A stretch of 64,000 nt of DNA from Vreelandella piezotolerans (GCF_012427705.1 NZ_CP048602.1:3881802-3945801), one strand, 5' to 3'. Numbered from the stretch's first letter, positions 1 through 11,235 are shown. The notes: generated from the letters alone by a model not told the origin. A program made the numbers and translations.

Positions 1-1494
1 TAGTTGAAACGCGGGTAAGGTCGAGCCGTTAGGTGAATTGGGAAAAACAGGCACAAGCATGTAGGTCATTGATTCGTCGTCTCCGTGTCCATTACGGATG
101 ATGTCACGCTGAAGCTGTTTGGCTAGGTGATGTGACAGGGCATAAAACAGTAGCGCCAAGGGGTGATAAGAGAATTGTTCTGTTATTGGTTCTACTGTGG
201 GAGGCTTATCGTCCAAGGCCTTTGTATAGTTGTCTGCTTTTTCAGACGCCCATTCTGACTCCTGCTCAGGTTTCGTTTCGATCACATATTCAGGCGTTAT
301 GCCTAAACGACGAGCAGTCGCCACTATAACGTCATGTTGTGGCTGTTCAGGCCCGGAACAACCTTCTTTCAATTCATTCCAGGAGGAAGTTAGCAGACGA
401 CAAGTATCGATATGAACACTGGTAAGTAACCAGTTTGCATCCTCCACATCGTAGCGCTTAAGAAGTTCTTCAACGCCACCTTCTAGATAACGTGTGCTTG
501 GCAGCATTGATAGCGCCAGGTCAAAAACCATTTTGATTTCGTTGTATCTCTCTTGGTATTTTTTAGCCTCGCGATAAGGATCATGCTCTCGTTTTGATTC
601 ATCCTTAGTATCGTCTGACACGGTACTATCAGAACCCTTGTTGGCATTGTACTCCTTCAACAATGCTTCGATTTGCAAGCTGCATACCCCTGCAGTCATC
701 ACTGCATCCACTATTCCACCGACTAACTCCGTTCTTTTTATTTCACCTTTTGTTGATTCCGTTACCTCGGGTTTGGTGCTTGAAGGCGGCGACACAATTG
801 TAATGGGCGTTCTTGTGTGTTTTCCAAATGAGGGGTGGGCTAAATCAAGCAGATAAATAGAGGTTTTGCGTTTTTTAGCTTGGTGTGAGTATCGCCCTGG
901 CTCATGGTGAGCAACGATACCTAAATCGACCAATTTCTTCAGTTGCCTATCTATGCGGGAGCGTGACATCCCAGTGAGGTGACGTATTGTTGATATTCCA
1001 AGGCTGGTTATTACACCTGGCGTATCAGCATGAGCTAGCAACACCATTAATAGCCACCGGTTAGGCAAGGTCAACCTTGAACGGCGGCGACGTCCATCTC
1101 TTACCAGATCCTTATTTTTATTTTCAGCAGATAGTAGGGTCGTTTTGGTAAGTGTGGCTATTTCTTCTACGTGGTGCGTAGAAGACAACGGATACTTCTG
1201 TAGTTCTTTCACAAACTTTGCTGATAAACGATAACGTGCCGCTGGCCGTCCTGGTCCTTTAATAGGTAGGCGCTCAATCTCAATAAACTGGTTTTGCCTT
1301 TCTCCGTGTTTTTTTATGAGACAACTCCAGGCTCGACGGCCTTGCGCATACGTCATGCCTAGGCTCATGAAGAGATCCTTCAAAGTGCCATCAAAGCTCT
1401 GGTCAGCGCCTATCACAGACGCCCACTGCATCAGTAGCCATCGTTCTTCGGGCGTTAGGCGAGCGTTCTTGTAGGTCAGAATGGATGTGTGCAT
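1..1494 (-). CDS. Partial tandem winged-helix DNA-binding protein, 3' end beyond the window
   Basis: An open frame of 498 codons starts at ATG 1494 and runs leftward without a stop to base 1, so the C-terminus is missing. Two winged-helix-like segments are visible, at about residues 11-95 and 139-215. They share the phrase RLT-x3-RWLLM at residues 12-22 and 140-150, which suggests an internal duplication. Each is followed by a PGR-containing basic wing. The second, with GMSRSRIDRQLKKLVDLGIV as recognition region, resembles MarR-type helices. Residues 240 onward are charged and unassigned. It is divergent from the ribbon-helix-helix gene at 1689, with repeats in between. A regulator or the replication initiator of a mobile element are both possible; I do not recognise the family. 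Confidence 0.7.
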   Translation of the reverse strand, partial: MHTSILTYKNARLTPEERWLLMQWASVIGADQSFDGTLKDLFMSLGMTYAQGRRAWSCLIKKHGERQNQFIEIERLPIKGPGRPAARYRLSAKFVKELQKYPLSSTHHVEEIATLTKTTLLSAENKNKDLVRDGRRRRSRLTLPNRWLLMVLLAHADTPGVITSLGISTIRHLTGMSRSRIDRQLKKLVDLGIVAHHEPGRYSHQAKKRKTSIYLLDLAHPSFGKHTRTPITIVSPPSSTKPEVTESTKGEIKRTELVGGIVDAVMTAGVCSLQIEALLKEYNANKGSDSTVSDDTKDESKREHDPYREAKKYQERYNEIKMVFDLALSMLPSTRYLEGGVEELLKRYDVEDANWLLTSVHIDTCRLLTSSWNELKEGCSGPEQPQHDVIVATARRLGITPEYVIETKPEQESEWASEKADNYTKALDDKPPTVEPITEQFSYHPLALLFYALSHHLAKQLQRDIIRNGHGDDESMTYMLVPVFPNSPNGSTLPAFQL

Positions 1495-1688
1495 AGCATG
1501 CAGCTTACGGCATTCTACAAAAAATAAAAATCCGATTTCACGGACTTTTATCGATTCATTTTTTTACGTTGTTCTATTACATTGTAATTAACCATTGAAA
1601 CCGTACATTGCATGTGTACAATGTATTTGACATGTGACAGCCGACTCAAAAAAATTAGATATATCTAATTCACTAGTGGAAATTGTTC
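1495..1688. promoter_or_regulatory. Divergent AT-rich control region with palindrome and TACATTG repeats
   Basis: This spacer between two divergent genes is very AT-rich. It contains a perfect 18-bp palindrome at 1653-1670 (AATTAGATATATCTAATT), about 20 bases before the ATG at 1689. The heptamer TACATTG occurs at 1578-1584 and 1604-1610, and inverted (CAATGTA) at 1619-1625, so the last two form an inverted repeat with an 8-base spacer. These are plausible operators for the flanking DNA-binding proteins, or iteron-like sites. Their function is inferred. Confidence 0.5.
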
Positions 1689-2384
1689 ATGACTCAACCT
1701 TTCGATTGGATCGTAACTCGTGATCCTGCTCAGCTGGAGTGGATAGCTAGTTACTTGGCGCGTAAGATTTTCAAAGGTTCTACGGCGTTCATTTCGGTAA
1801 AACCGCCTGCTGAGTACGGTTATGTTGAGATGGCTAAAAGCTTGAAGAAGCTTCCTGATGAAGCTGAATATCGAGAAGCCAGCAGGCAAATGAAAGGAGC
1901 CTGGAATACGTACCAATACCGTAAGAAGAATGGCAACCCAGTCTCTCTTCAAATCCCAGAGAAAAAAATAAAGCAACTAAAGCTTTTAGCGAAAAAGCGT
2001 AAACAGTCTCAAGCACAAACACTCAGCGATCTTATTAACGAGGCGCTGGGAAAAAAGAATTTTATAGCTAAAGAAACCAGCAATTTAAGCGATTCGTTTT
2101 TAGATATAGCACAACAATATATACATCAAAGTGACGTGGATAGTTTGATCGATGAATTGATGAACGAAATCAACCACCGCTGTAGCCTTGAAGTACTGAA
2201 GAACGGAGGAGATCCATCTAAAGACTTTAACCTACGCACCATTTATTTTAAATTAGTCAGAGAACGCGTTACAGAGCTAGCAACTACAATCTCTATCATG
2301 CAGTCTCCTGACGGCTCTATAAACCCTGAAACACTTGAAAAAGCCTTAGAAAAAGGTTGTAAATATGGCTTTTACTACTACTAA
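1689..2384 (+). CDS. Ribbon-helix-helix domain protein of unknown function
   Basis: This gene encodes 231 residues from ATG 1689, which has GTGGA eight bases upstream; an in-frame TTG at 1683 is less likely. Residues around 84-120 read PVSLQIPEKKIKQLKLLAKK followed by a short turn and a second helix ending in LINEAL. That is the strand-helix-helix layout of ribbon-helix-helix DNA-binding proteins, as found in antitoxins, MetJ/Arc-type repressors and plasmid partition or copy-control proteins. The N-terminal 80 residues and the helical C-terminal 110 residues are unassigned. Base composition is clearly AT-richer than the core genes to the right. It may bind the palindrome just upstream; that is inference. 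Confidence 0.6.
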   Translation: MTQPFDWIVTRDPAQLEWIASYLARKIFKGSTAFISVKPPAEYGYVEMAKSLKKLPDEAEYREASRQMKGAWNTYQYRKKNGNPVSLQIPEKKIKQLKLLAKKRKQSQAQTLSDLINEALGKKNFIAKETSNLSDSFLDIAQQYIHQSDVDSLIDELMNEINHRCSLEVLKNGGDPSKDFNLRTIYFKLVRERVTELATTISIMQSPDGSINPETLEKALEKGCKYGFYYY

Positions 2385-3030
2385 AAAACGCCAATCATTA
2401 AAACTTTAAGATGGCAACCTGAAATTCAGCAATATCGTCACACTTAACACTTACATCAACCTAAACATAAAGACTGCCTATTTCGTGAAATTCCACAGAG
2501 CAAACACAGTTCGGCTTATTACAACTTGATTAACGGAGGGCTCTTATTAACGTGATGAGCACGTACCAGACAAGGCAAAATTAACAAAAATCGCAGTTCA
2601 AGAAGTGTAAATAAAAGTTTTAATTCTATTTTAACGAATCATGGTCAAACTCAATATTTAGCTAGAGGTTTCAGAGAAAAAACCAAGCTCTTTAACCTCT
2701 ATGGAGAATACAAAAGCCCTTACTAAGACCACCTTATCGCTCACTTTAAAAATGCAAACACACGCTCCTGGTGGTATCAAAAATAACACTAAAGTCCGCA
2801 CGATGGCCTAGAACGTCATTGGCGATTCACAATTAATTCGATTTCCTATTTAGCGTTGGTTGAGGCTATTGGCTGGGTTAGTGATAATCCACTGCTGAGT
2901 CCCATGAAAACCATAGCAATCAAAGCAATAACATCAATACTGTGAAAAAGGTGAAGCCATTAAATTCCAAAAGTATTTTAGATTACCCTTGAACTATTGA
3001 AGTGCCCCTTCGTAGCTGCACAGGTTATAG
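2385..3030. other. AT-rich non-coding stretch with no intact gene
   Basis: I see no credible open reading frame in these roughly 650 bases. The base composition matches the preceding mobile-type gene. An open frame at about 2813-2943, translating to residues such as ALVEAIGWVSDNPL, may be the remnant of a longer gene, but I cannot assign it. The left boundary of the decayed IS element lies somewhere near 3000. Confidence 0.4.
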
Positions 3031-3719
3031 TGCAGCCATCAGGAGGACGTTATAAACCAACCCAGCTTGATCAATACTGAGCTGGTCAGCCAAGTAAAAC
3101 TAGCCTTGGAGCACTCTCCTACATACGGCTATCGCCGTCTGGAGTGTGAACCGCAAGCCTATACAGCACATCTTTCGACTGAAGGTTTGGCAGGTACGCA
3201 AGCGGCCTCAAGACTTTCGGTCTTGAGCCAGGAGCCTACCGTCAGCTTCCTCAAGGACGGATGAGCGTTGGGCAACCGACTTGTCACACTATGGTGTAGT
3301 AAGGATAGGTAGCCTAACGGTCATCATTGACTGCTGTACACGTGAGATCCTCGGCTGGCGGTTATCGGTCAACGGCAGTAGCAAGACGGCTGAGGCGGCG
3401 TTGGAAGAAGCGCTGATCTATCGTCTGGGAGCGCTGGGGCGTGTTCACTCATCTCTGGCACTGCGCTCTGACAACGGTCTGGTGTTCAGCAATCGGCACT
3501 ACACGAGCACCGTCAGGGCCTATGGACTGAATCAGGAGTATACAACGCCCTACACACCAGAGCAGAACGGCCTAGTGGAAGGCTTCTTTCGCTCCTTGAA
3601 AGAGGAGTGTATTTGGGTACACCGATTTGAATCGCTGGGTCCAGTATTACAACGAAGAACGGCCACATCAGTCATTAGGCTATGTGGCACCCAGAGCACA
3701 CCCAGCATTAGCAGCGTAG
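3031..3719 (+). pseudogene. Degenerate IS3-family transposase (orfB, rve integrase core)
   Basis: Translation in two frames reconstructs the second half of an IS3-family transposase. The order is a YGYRR motif (about 3121-3140), then NRKPIQHIFRLKVWQVRKRP in another frame, an in-frame TGA near 3228, then RWATD, LRSDNG and a C-terminal LVEGFFRSLKEE, which are the three parts of the DDE triad. A further frameshift near 3630 is needed to continue into RWVQYYNEERPHQSLGYVAP and the stop at 3717-3719. At least two frameshifts and one stop make it non-functional. No orfA and no clear terminal inverted repeats are seen. Its end overlaps the 3' end of the opposing integrase gene. Confidence 0.85.
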
Positions 3720-4948
3720 GGTGTGCAGGAACTTGGTAGCATTACAGAATTAACTAAATTTGCTACTTTTATCAAAGCACGCTTTCGTTCCTCATAATAA
3801 TCATACCGATCATAGACGCCTTCAACACCTTTCAGCTTATGATTCAAACAGCGCTCAGCCACATGGCTAGGTACGCCGGTCTCAGCCAACAGACTGCGGC
3901 AAGTGCGCCTAAGGTCATGCACCGTAAACTCGGGTAAATCACCCATTCTATTTTCAGGTTGCTGCTTCTTGCCTGGTTCTTTACCAAATAGCTTAGCAAT
4001 GGCGCGATTGAGTGTATCCCTGCCCATATGGGGCTGCTTACTGCTACGACGGCTAGGAAATACGTAAGGTGAACCACAAGCACGGATGTGAAGCTCCTCT
4101 AACCACTCGACTGCTTGTGGTGGCAAAGGAATCGCCATTCCCACACCCGATTTGCTGCGCTCTCCGGGTAAGTTCCATTTCGCATTGTTCAAGTCAAATT
4201 CTGACCACGTGGCTTCAGTGAGCTCTGTTTTACGCACTCCAAGCACAACAAGCAGTGCGCATGCGAGATAGTTGTCACGCGTAAAGCTAGTGCGATTTTC
4301 TCTGAAAACCTCAAAGGCAAACCTGAGCTCTTCAACGCTAAGTGCTCTATCACGGCTTTTCTCGACCCCGCCCGCATCGTTGACGTTGAAAGCAGACGCA
4401 GGGTTATAGGTCAAAAACCCTAGCTTGATGCCATGGTTAAATAGCTGTTTTAAGTACATCAAGGCGTCATTTGCAACGGTTGGGCGACCGCTGTTAGTTA
4501 CCCTTCTGATAATGGTACGCACATCCATAGGGGTAACGCTAGCCAGCGTTAGCGAACCGATGGCAGGAGCAATATCCTTTTCAAAGACGCGTTTAGGGAT
4601 GTTGGGATGCTTGAGTCGCTTCTCGAGCTCCTGATACCAATCGTCAAACAGATCCTGCACCGTGCTAATGGTTATTTTTTCTTCACGTACGCGCTCTACA
4701 AGAGGGTCTGTACCGCTACGAATGGCTTTCTGAGTCTCAACCACTTGCTCACGAGCTTCGAGCAAGGAGAGTTCAGAGCATTTACCCAGTGTCATACCGC
4801 GACGCTTACCCGCGAAGGTGTAGCGGCACATCCAATAGGCCGCTCCTGACTTCGGAATCATCAAGTACAAACCGTTGCCATCACCGTAGCGCCCAGGCTT
4901 GGCTTCTCTGATCAATGATTGAATTTTCTTGGCAGTAAAACTCCCCAT
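3680..4948 (-). CDS. Tyrosine recombinase / P4-type integrase with DUF4102-like N-terminus
   Basis: This is a site-specific recombinase of the prophage/genomic-island type. It starts at ATG 4948, preceded by GGGGAGAAG, and has about 422 residues. The N-terminal arm-binding domain contains GRYGDGNGLYLMI, typical of DUF4102. The catalytic domain shows an Arg in VRKTEL, HDLRRT (HxxR), a LNHK histidine box and the nucleophile region YDRYDYYEERKRAL. The core is therefore complete. The last 18 or so residues after NLVNSVM are encoded by the antisense strand of the IS remnant, so the original C-terminus was probably replaced. It lies beside yicC without a tRNA gene, so the attachment site is not evident. 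Confidence 0.9.
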   Translation of the reverse strand: MGSFTAKKIQSLIREAKPGRYGDGNGLYLMIPKSGAAYWMCRYTFAGKRRGMTLGKCSELSLLEAREQVVETQKAIRSGTDPLVERVREEKITISTVQDLFDDWYQELEKRLKHPNIPKRVFEKDIAPAIGSLTLASVTPMDVRTIIRRVTNSGRPTVANDALMYLKQLFNHGIKLGFLTYNPASAFNVNDAGGVEKSRDRALSVEELRFAFEVFRENRTSFTRDNYLACALLVVLGVRKTELTEATWSEFDLNNAKWNLPGERSKSGVGMAIPLPPQAVEWLEELHIRACGSPYVFPSRRSSKQPHMGRDTLNRAIAKLFGKEPGKKQQPENRMGDLPEFTVHDLRRTCRSLLAETGVPSHVAERCLNHKLKGVEGVYDRYDYYEERKRALIKVANLVNSVMLPSSCTPYAANAGCALGAT

Positions 4949-5020
4949 CGCTCTTCTCCCCCCCTCCGCCAACGTCTAAAACCATATATTTATTTATATT
5001 TCAAATACTTATATTAATAT

Positions 5021-5094
5021 TGGGTAGCAAAACCTCAGAAATACGCCCATCTGGTGGATAGCATGGCATTTTACTACCCACTTTACTACCCACT
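5021..5094. repeat. Tandem TTACTACCCACT repeats and an inverted copy upstream of the integrase
   Basis: Two perfect 12-base copies of TTACTACCCACT lie head to tail at 5071-5094. An inverted partial copy, TGGGTAG, is at 5021-5027. They sit in the 249-base spacer between the integrase start and the yicC end. Arm-type integrase binding sites or an attachment-site region would have this appearance, but no second copy at an element end can be seen because the other boundary lies outside the window. The rest of the spacer is AT-rich with no gene. Confidence 0.5.
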
Positions 5095-5197
5095 TGGCGG
5101 TGGATTAAGCGGGATTTCGGTGGACGAGCATAGACACTAATTTTATTAAAAATATATAAAACAGTATTTTATAGAATTAAAAAAACGACCATAGGCA

Positions 5198-6076
5198 TCA
5201 CTCAATATTCTGAATCTGCTCCCGCATCTGCTCGATCAACACCTTCAGCTCCACCGCGCAGCGGGTGGTCTCTGCCACCACGGATTTCGATGAGAGCGTA
5301 TTCGCTTCGCGGTTGAGCTCCTGCATCAGGAAGTCCAAGCGGCGGCCTTTGGGGCCTTTTTGGGCGAGCTGGTGGCGCACTTCGTCGATATGCGCGGTGA
5401 GGCGGTCCAGCTCTTCGTCCACGTCGGCTTTTTGGGCGACCAGCACCAGCTCGGCTTCCAGGCGCTGGGGGTCGAGTTCGGTCTTGGCGACTTCTAAACG
5501 CTCCAGCAGTTGGGCGCGTTGGCGCTCCAGAATCTGCGGCAGCAGGCTGCGTACGGTGGCCACTTGCTCGCTGACGGCGTCCAGGCGGGTGGTGATCATC
5601 TCGGCGAGCTTGTCGCCTTCGCGGGCGCGGGCGTCGATCAGCTCATCCAAGGCTTGGTCAAACAGCGCGTTGGCGGCGGCTTTGATGGCGTCTTGGTCGA
5701 GGTGCTGGGTTTCCATTACGCCGGGCTGATTGAGCAGCGCTAGCGTGGTGGGCGGCACGGCGCTGGGCACCTGCTGCTGAATGGCGACCAGGGCATCGGC
5801 TATCTCTTTTAGGCGCTGGGCGTTCACGGCCGGTGCTTGGGCGGTATCAGCGCTCTCAAAGCGTACGCTGCACTCTACCTTGCCACGCGCCAGGCGCGTG
5901 CGCAGTGCTTCGCGCAGCACCGGCTCTAGATCCCGCAGGCTTTCGTGTAGGCGAAAGTGCGGTTCCAGGTAGCGCTGGTTCACCGAGCGAATCTCGACCT
6001 GCAGGGTGCCAAACGGGGCGGCCTGCTCGGTGCGGGCGAAAGCGGTCATGCTATGTACGTGGCGGGAAGCGGCCAT
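5198..6076 (-). CDS. yicC: YicC family endoribonuclease
   Basis: The 292-residue product matches the YicC/YloC family in length and in its signature segments: SMTAFAR near the start, EIRSVNQRYLEPHFR in the N-terminal half, and LDFLMQELNREANTLSSK with a final VVAETTRCAVELKVLIEQMR at the C-terminus. E. coli YicC is reported as an RNase that acts on small RNA. A shorter start at Met11 (MTAFAR) is closer to the usual family start, but the first ATG has AGGATG upstream. It is divergent from rph, the usual arrangement in related bacteria. The mobile segment ends just after its stop codon. Confidence 0.9.
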   Translation of the reverse strand: MAASRHVHSMTAFARTEQAAPFGTLQVEIRSVNQRYLEPHFRLHESLRDLEPVLREALRTRLARGKVECSVRFESADTAQAPAVNAQRLKEIADALVAIQQQVPSAVPPTTLALLNQPGVMETQHLDQDAIKAAANALFDQALDELIDARAREGDKLAEMITTRLDAVSEQVATVRSLLPQILERQRAQLLERLEVAKTELDPQRLEAELVLVAQKADVDEELDRLTAHIDEVRHQLAQKGPKGRRLDFLMQELNREANTLSSKSVVAETTRCAVELKVLIEQMREQIQNIE

Positions 6077-6192
6077 AAGTGAGCATCCTATCCATCAATG
6101 TGATTCCGGACAGTCTAACCGATAGGCCCATCCACGCACGCTCAGACGTGTACAATAGAGGGCTTTCCACTTTTAACATGATGTGAGGTGCT

Positions 6193-6930
6193 ATGCGTCC
6201 TGATGTTGTTCGCCCCAGCGGTCGCGAGGCCGACCAGCTCCGTGAGATTCGCTTGACCCGTGACTACACCCGCCATGCGGAAGGCTCCGTGCTGGTGGAG
6301 TTTGGCGATACCAAGGTGCTGTGCAACGCGAGCGTGGAAGCGGGCGTGCCGCGCTGGCTGCGCGGTAAGAATCAGGGCTGGATTACCGCCGAGTACGGCA
6401 TGCTACCCCGCGCCACCCACTCCCGCAGCGGCCGCGAAGCGACCCGCGGCAAACAGGGTGGCCGCACGCTGGAGATTCAACGGCTGATTGGCCGCAGCCT
6501 GCGCGCGGCGGTGAATTTGAAGAAACTGGGCGAATTCACCATTACAGTGGATTGCGATGTCATCCAAGCCGATGGTGGCACGCGTACGGCGGCGATTACC
6601 GGTGGCTGCGTGGCGCTGGTGGACGCGATTCGCTATCTGCAGCGGGAGAAGAAGATCAAAGGCGACCCCTTCAAGCAGCTGGTCAGCGCGATCTCGGTGG
6701 GTATTTACAAGGGCGTGCCGGTGCTGGACCTGGACTATCCCGAAGACAGCAAGGCCGACACCGACCTGAACGTGGTGATGACTGAAGACGCTGAGCTGAT
6801 CGAAGTGCAAGGCACGGCGGAAGCGGGCGCGTTCAGCCGTAAAGAGCTGAATGCCATGCTGGACCTAGCCGAAAAAGCCGGTAATGAGCTGCGCGAGAAG
6901 CAGCGTGAAGCACTGGGCATTCGACCTTGA
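6193..6930 (+). CDS. rph: Ribonuclease PH
   Basis: RNase PH is a phosphorolytic 3'-5' exoribonuclease that trims tRNA 3' ends. The 245-residue sequence is about the family length (238 in many species). It shows [20 protein letters not shown] at the N-terminus, [19 protein letters not shown] and the central [20 protein letters not shown], which includes active-site residues of the family. GTGAGGTGC precedes the ATG. It is divergent from yicC and convergent with crc, separated from the latter by a strong inverted repeat. Confidence 0.97.
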   Translation: MRPDVVRPSGREADQLREIRLTRDYTRHAEGSVLVEFGDTKVLCNASVEAGVPRWLRGKNQGWITAEYGMLPRATHSRSGREATRGKQGGRTLEIQRLIGRSLRAAVNLKKLGEFTITVDCDVIQADGGTRTAAITGGCVALVDAIRYLQREKKIKGDPFKQLVSAISVGIYKGVPVLDLDYPEDSKADTDLNVVMTEDAELIEVQGTAEAGAFSRKELNAMLDLAEKAGNELREKQREALGIRP

Positions 6931-6942
6931 GCGAGCCAAACG

Positions 6943-6971
6943 CAACAGGCCAGCGGTAAGCTGGCCTGTTG
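6943..6971. terminator. Hairpin between convergent rph and crc
   Basis: A perfect 12-bp stem, CAACAGGCCAGC / GCTGGCCTGTTG, encloses a GGTAA loop between the two converging stop codons. There is no U-tract on either side, so it may act as a bidirectional weak terminator or as an RNA 3'-end stabiliser. Confidence 0.6.
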
Positions 6972-6999
6972 GCGGTGCGACGCGGGAAGTAGCTAACGC

Positions 7000-7767
7000 T
7001 TAAAGCGCTAGATCGTACTCGACGATCAGCGGTGCGAACTCGGAGAAGGTCGCATCGTAATCGATCCACGCGTCGACCACGTGACGACGGAAGTTGGGGC
7101 CGACCAGCTGGTAGTCGATCCGCCAGCCCTCTTGGCGATCACGAGGCACGTCTTGGTCAAGCTTGGGCCACCAGGTGTATTCGCCAGCGTCGCGATTGAT
7201 TTCGCGGAAGGTGTCGATAAAGCCGGTGGGGCCAAGCACCTGGTCCATCCAGGCACGCTCTTCCGGGCGGAAACCGGAGGTGAGTTGGTTGTCCGACCAG
7301 TTGGCCAAATCGACGGTTTTGTGGGCAATGTGCCAGGTGCCGCAGATGATGTATTCGCGGCGCTTGCGCGACATCTTCGTCAGGTACTCTTGGTACTGCT
7401 CCATGAACGCCTGTTTGGCTTTTTGGTCGCTGCCATCAGGCATCAGGAAGGTGGCAATACTGAAGCGGTCGTAGTCCGCCTGCAGAAAGCGCCCTTCGTG
7501 ATCGCACTGAGGGAATCCCAGGCCGTACATGATGGCTTTAGGAATTTTGCGGCAATAGAGTGCCACGCCGGCGAAACCATCCTCCTCGGCATCCAGGAAG
7601 TAGCCTTCATAGCCTTCCGGATAGAGGATATGGTCACCCAGTTCGAAACTTTTCGCCTTGATGTTCTGCACGCAGACCACGTCGGCATCCTGCTGAGCCA
7701 GCCAGTCCAGGAAGCCACGGTCGACGGCATCACGTATACCATTGACATTGATGCTGGCAATTTTCAT
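7000..7767 (-). CDS. crc: Crc-like catabolite repression protein (exonuclease III fold without catalytic residues)
   Basis: The 255-residue product has the endonuclease/exonuclease/phosphatase fold of exonuclease III, but key catalytic positions differ. QETK is replaced by QNIK (residues 34-37), GDxN by GTWH (143-146) and SDHAP by SEFAP (242-246). Pseudomonas Crc, which assists Hfq in translational catabolite repression, is a nuclease-dead relative that lies between rph and pyrE exactly as here. The conserved segments MxIxSxNVNGI, LGF, RKRREYI.CG and GFxxxERAW are shared with it. I therefore prefer Crc to a DNA-repair nuclease. It is divergent from pyrE. Confidence 0.85.
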   Translation of the reverse strand: MKIASINVNGIRDAVDRGFLDWLAQQDADVVCVQNIKAKSFELGDHILYPEGYEGYFLDAEEDGFAGVALYCRKIPKAIMYGLGFPQCDHEGRFLQADYDRFSIATFLMPDGSDQKAKQAFMEQYQEYLTKMSRKRREYIICGTWHIAHKTVDLANWSDNQLTSGFRPEERAWMDQVLGPTGFIDTFREINRDAGEYTWWPKLDQDVPRDRQEGWRIDYQLVGPNFRRHVVDAWIDYDATFSEFAPLIVEYDLAL

Positions 7768-7918
7768 AAATCGTCCCTTTTGCGTCGCTGCTGTATGATA
7801 CCCGACGTTTAGACGTTTGGGTAAATAGACAAACCAAATCTTGCTATTTAGCCCCGTTTTATTGTTGCGTTTGACTTACATTCTTATCGACCACCCCTAC
7901 CGACAAGAGAACACCGCC

Positions 7919-8584
7919 GTGGCCACCACTCTACAACCCTACCAACGCGATTTCATTGCCTTCGCTATTGAGCAGGGCGTGCTCAAGTTTGGCGAGTTCA
8001 CGCTGAAGTCGGGGCGAGTAAGCCCTTACTTTTTCAACGCCGGGCTGTTCCAAACGGGCCGCGCGCTGGCCAAGCTGGGCCGCTTTTACGCCCAGGCGAT
8101 CGTCGATAGCGGTTTACGAACGGACGTACTGTTTGGCCCGGCCTACAAGGGCATTCCGCTGGCGGCGGTCACCGCGGCGGCCCTGGCCGACCACCATGAC
8201 CGCGACATGCCCTACGCGTTCAACCGCAAAGAGGCCAAGACCCACGGCGAAGGCGGCAACATCGTAGGGGCTCCGCTGGCCGGTGATATCTTGATCATCG
8301 ATGACGTGATCACCGCAGGGACCGCCATCTGTGAAGTGATGAGTCTGATCGAGCAAAGCGGCGCGCGGGCAGGCGGGGTGATCATCGCCCTCGACCGACA
8401 GGAGCGCGGCCAGGGGGAACAGAGCGCCATTCAAGAAGTGCAGGCGCAGTACGGCATGCCGGTGGTCAGCATCGTCACCCTCGAACAAGTGCTCACGTAT
8501 TTGGAAGAGCACGCAGGCGGCGAGATGCTCGCCTACGCTGATGCGGTACGCGCTTACCGCGACCAGTACGGTATTGCCGGGTAA
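7919..8584 (+). CDS. pyrE: Orotate phosphoribosyltransferase
   Basis: The enzyme converts orotate and PRPP to orotidine 5'-phosphate in pyrimidine synthesis. The chosen GTG start at 7919 gives 221 residues beginning [20 protein letters not shown], close to the family start; the frame is open further upstream but without homology. Signature segments are [30 protein letters not shown] and the PRPP loop [14 protein letters not shown], followed by LDRQERG. It ends two bases before the stop of the convergent trmL. Confidence 0.96.
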   Translation: MATTLQPYQRDFIAFAIEQGVLKFGEFTLKSGRVSPYFFNAGLFQTGRALAKLGRFYAQAIVDSGLRTDVLFGPAYKGIPLAAVTAAALADHHDRDMPYAFNRKEAKTHGEGGNIVGAPLAGDILIIDDVITAGTAICEVMSLIEQSGARAGGVIIALDRQERGQGEQSAIQEVQAQYGMPVVSIVTLEQVLTYLEEHAGGEMLAYADAVRAYRDQYGIAG

Positions 8585-8586
8585 AG

Positions 8587-9057
8587 CTAGATCGCGAGGG
8601 CGCCAGCGTAATTCTGCTGGCGCCACGCCTCATAACTCACCACCGCTACCGCGTTGGAGAGATTCAAACTACGGTTATTGGGCTGCATGGGAATACGCAG
8701 TTTATGCTCGGCAGGCAGCATGGCGTGCACCTCAGGGGAAAGCCCGGCGGTTTCCGAACCAAATAGCAGCACATCCCCCGGTGCGAAGTTGGCATCGCTG
8801 TGGGCGCGGGTGCCCTTGGTGGTAATCGCCCAGATGGTGCGCCCCTGCATGGCGGTGTAAAACGCCGTAAAATCCGCGTGTCGGGTCACGTTGGCGAGGT
8901 CGCGGTAGTCTAATCCCGCGCGGCGCAGCTTTTTCTCTTCGAGATCGAAGCCTAGCGGCTCGATCAAATGGAGTCGGCAGCCGTTGTTCGCCACCAGGCG
9001 CATAATGTTGCCCGTATTGGGAGCCATCCGCGGCTCGAATAGCGCTACTTCAAACAT
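8587..9057 (-). CDS. trmL: tRNA (cytidine(34)-2'-O)-methyltransferase TrmL
   Basis: This is a small SPOUT-class methyltransferase of 156 residues acting on the wobble base of certain tRNA-Leu species in related bacteria. It carries the family motifs [18 protein letters not shown] (here [14 protein letters not shown]), the [14 protein letters not shown] loop and the knot region [23 protein letters not shown] 9057 is chosen over two preceding in-frame GTG codons because AGGTGG lies just upstream. It is convergent with pyrE. Confidence 0.93.
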   Translation of the reverse strand: MFEVALFEPRMAPNTGNIMRLVANNGCRLHLIEPLGFDLEEKKLRRAGLDYRDLANVTRHADFTAFYTAMQGRTIWAITTKGTRAHSDANFAPGDVLLFGSETAGLSPEVHAMLPAEHKLRIPMQPNNRSLNLSNAVAVVSYEAWRQQNYAGALAI

Positions 9058-9165
9058 CACCACCTGCCTATGAGTTACCTGCTGTATTTGCCCGCTGCGC
9101 CTTCGTCAGCGCCGCTGATTGTAATGGAAATCGCTCCGAAACACTTGTAGAGGTCACCCTACGCC

Positions 9166-11235
<2,070 letters not shown>

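Noticed and set aside
7000..7767. Annotation as functional exonuclease III
   Set aside because: Catalytic Glu, Asp/Asn and Asp-His positions are all substituted, and gene context fits crc.
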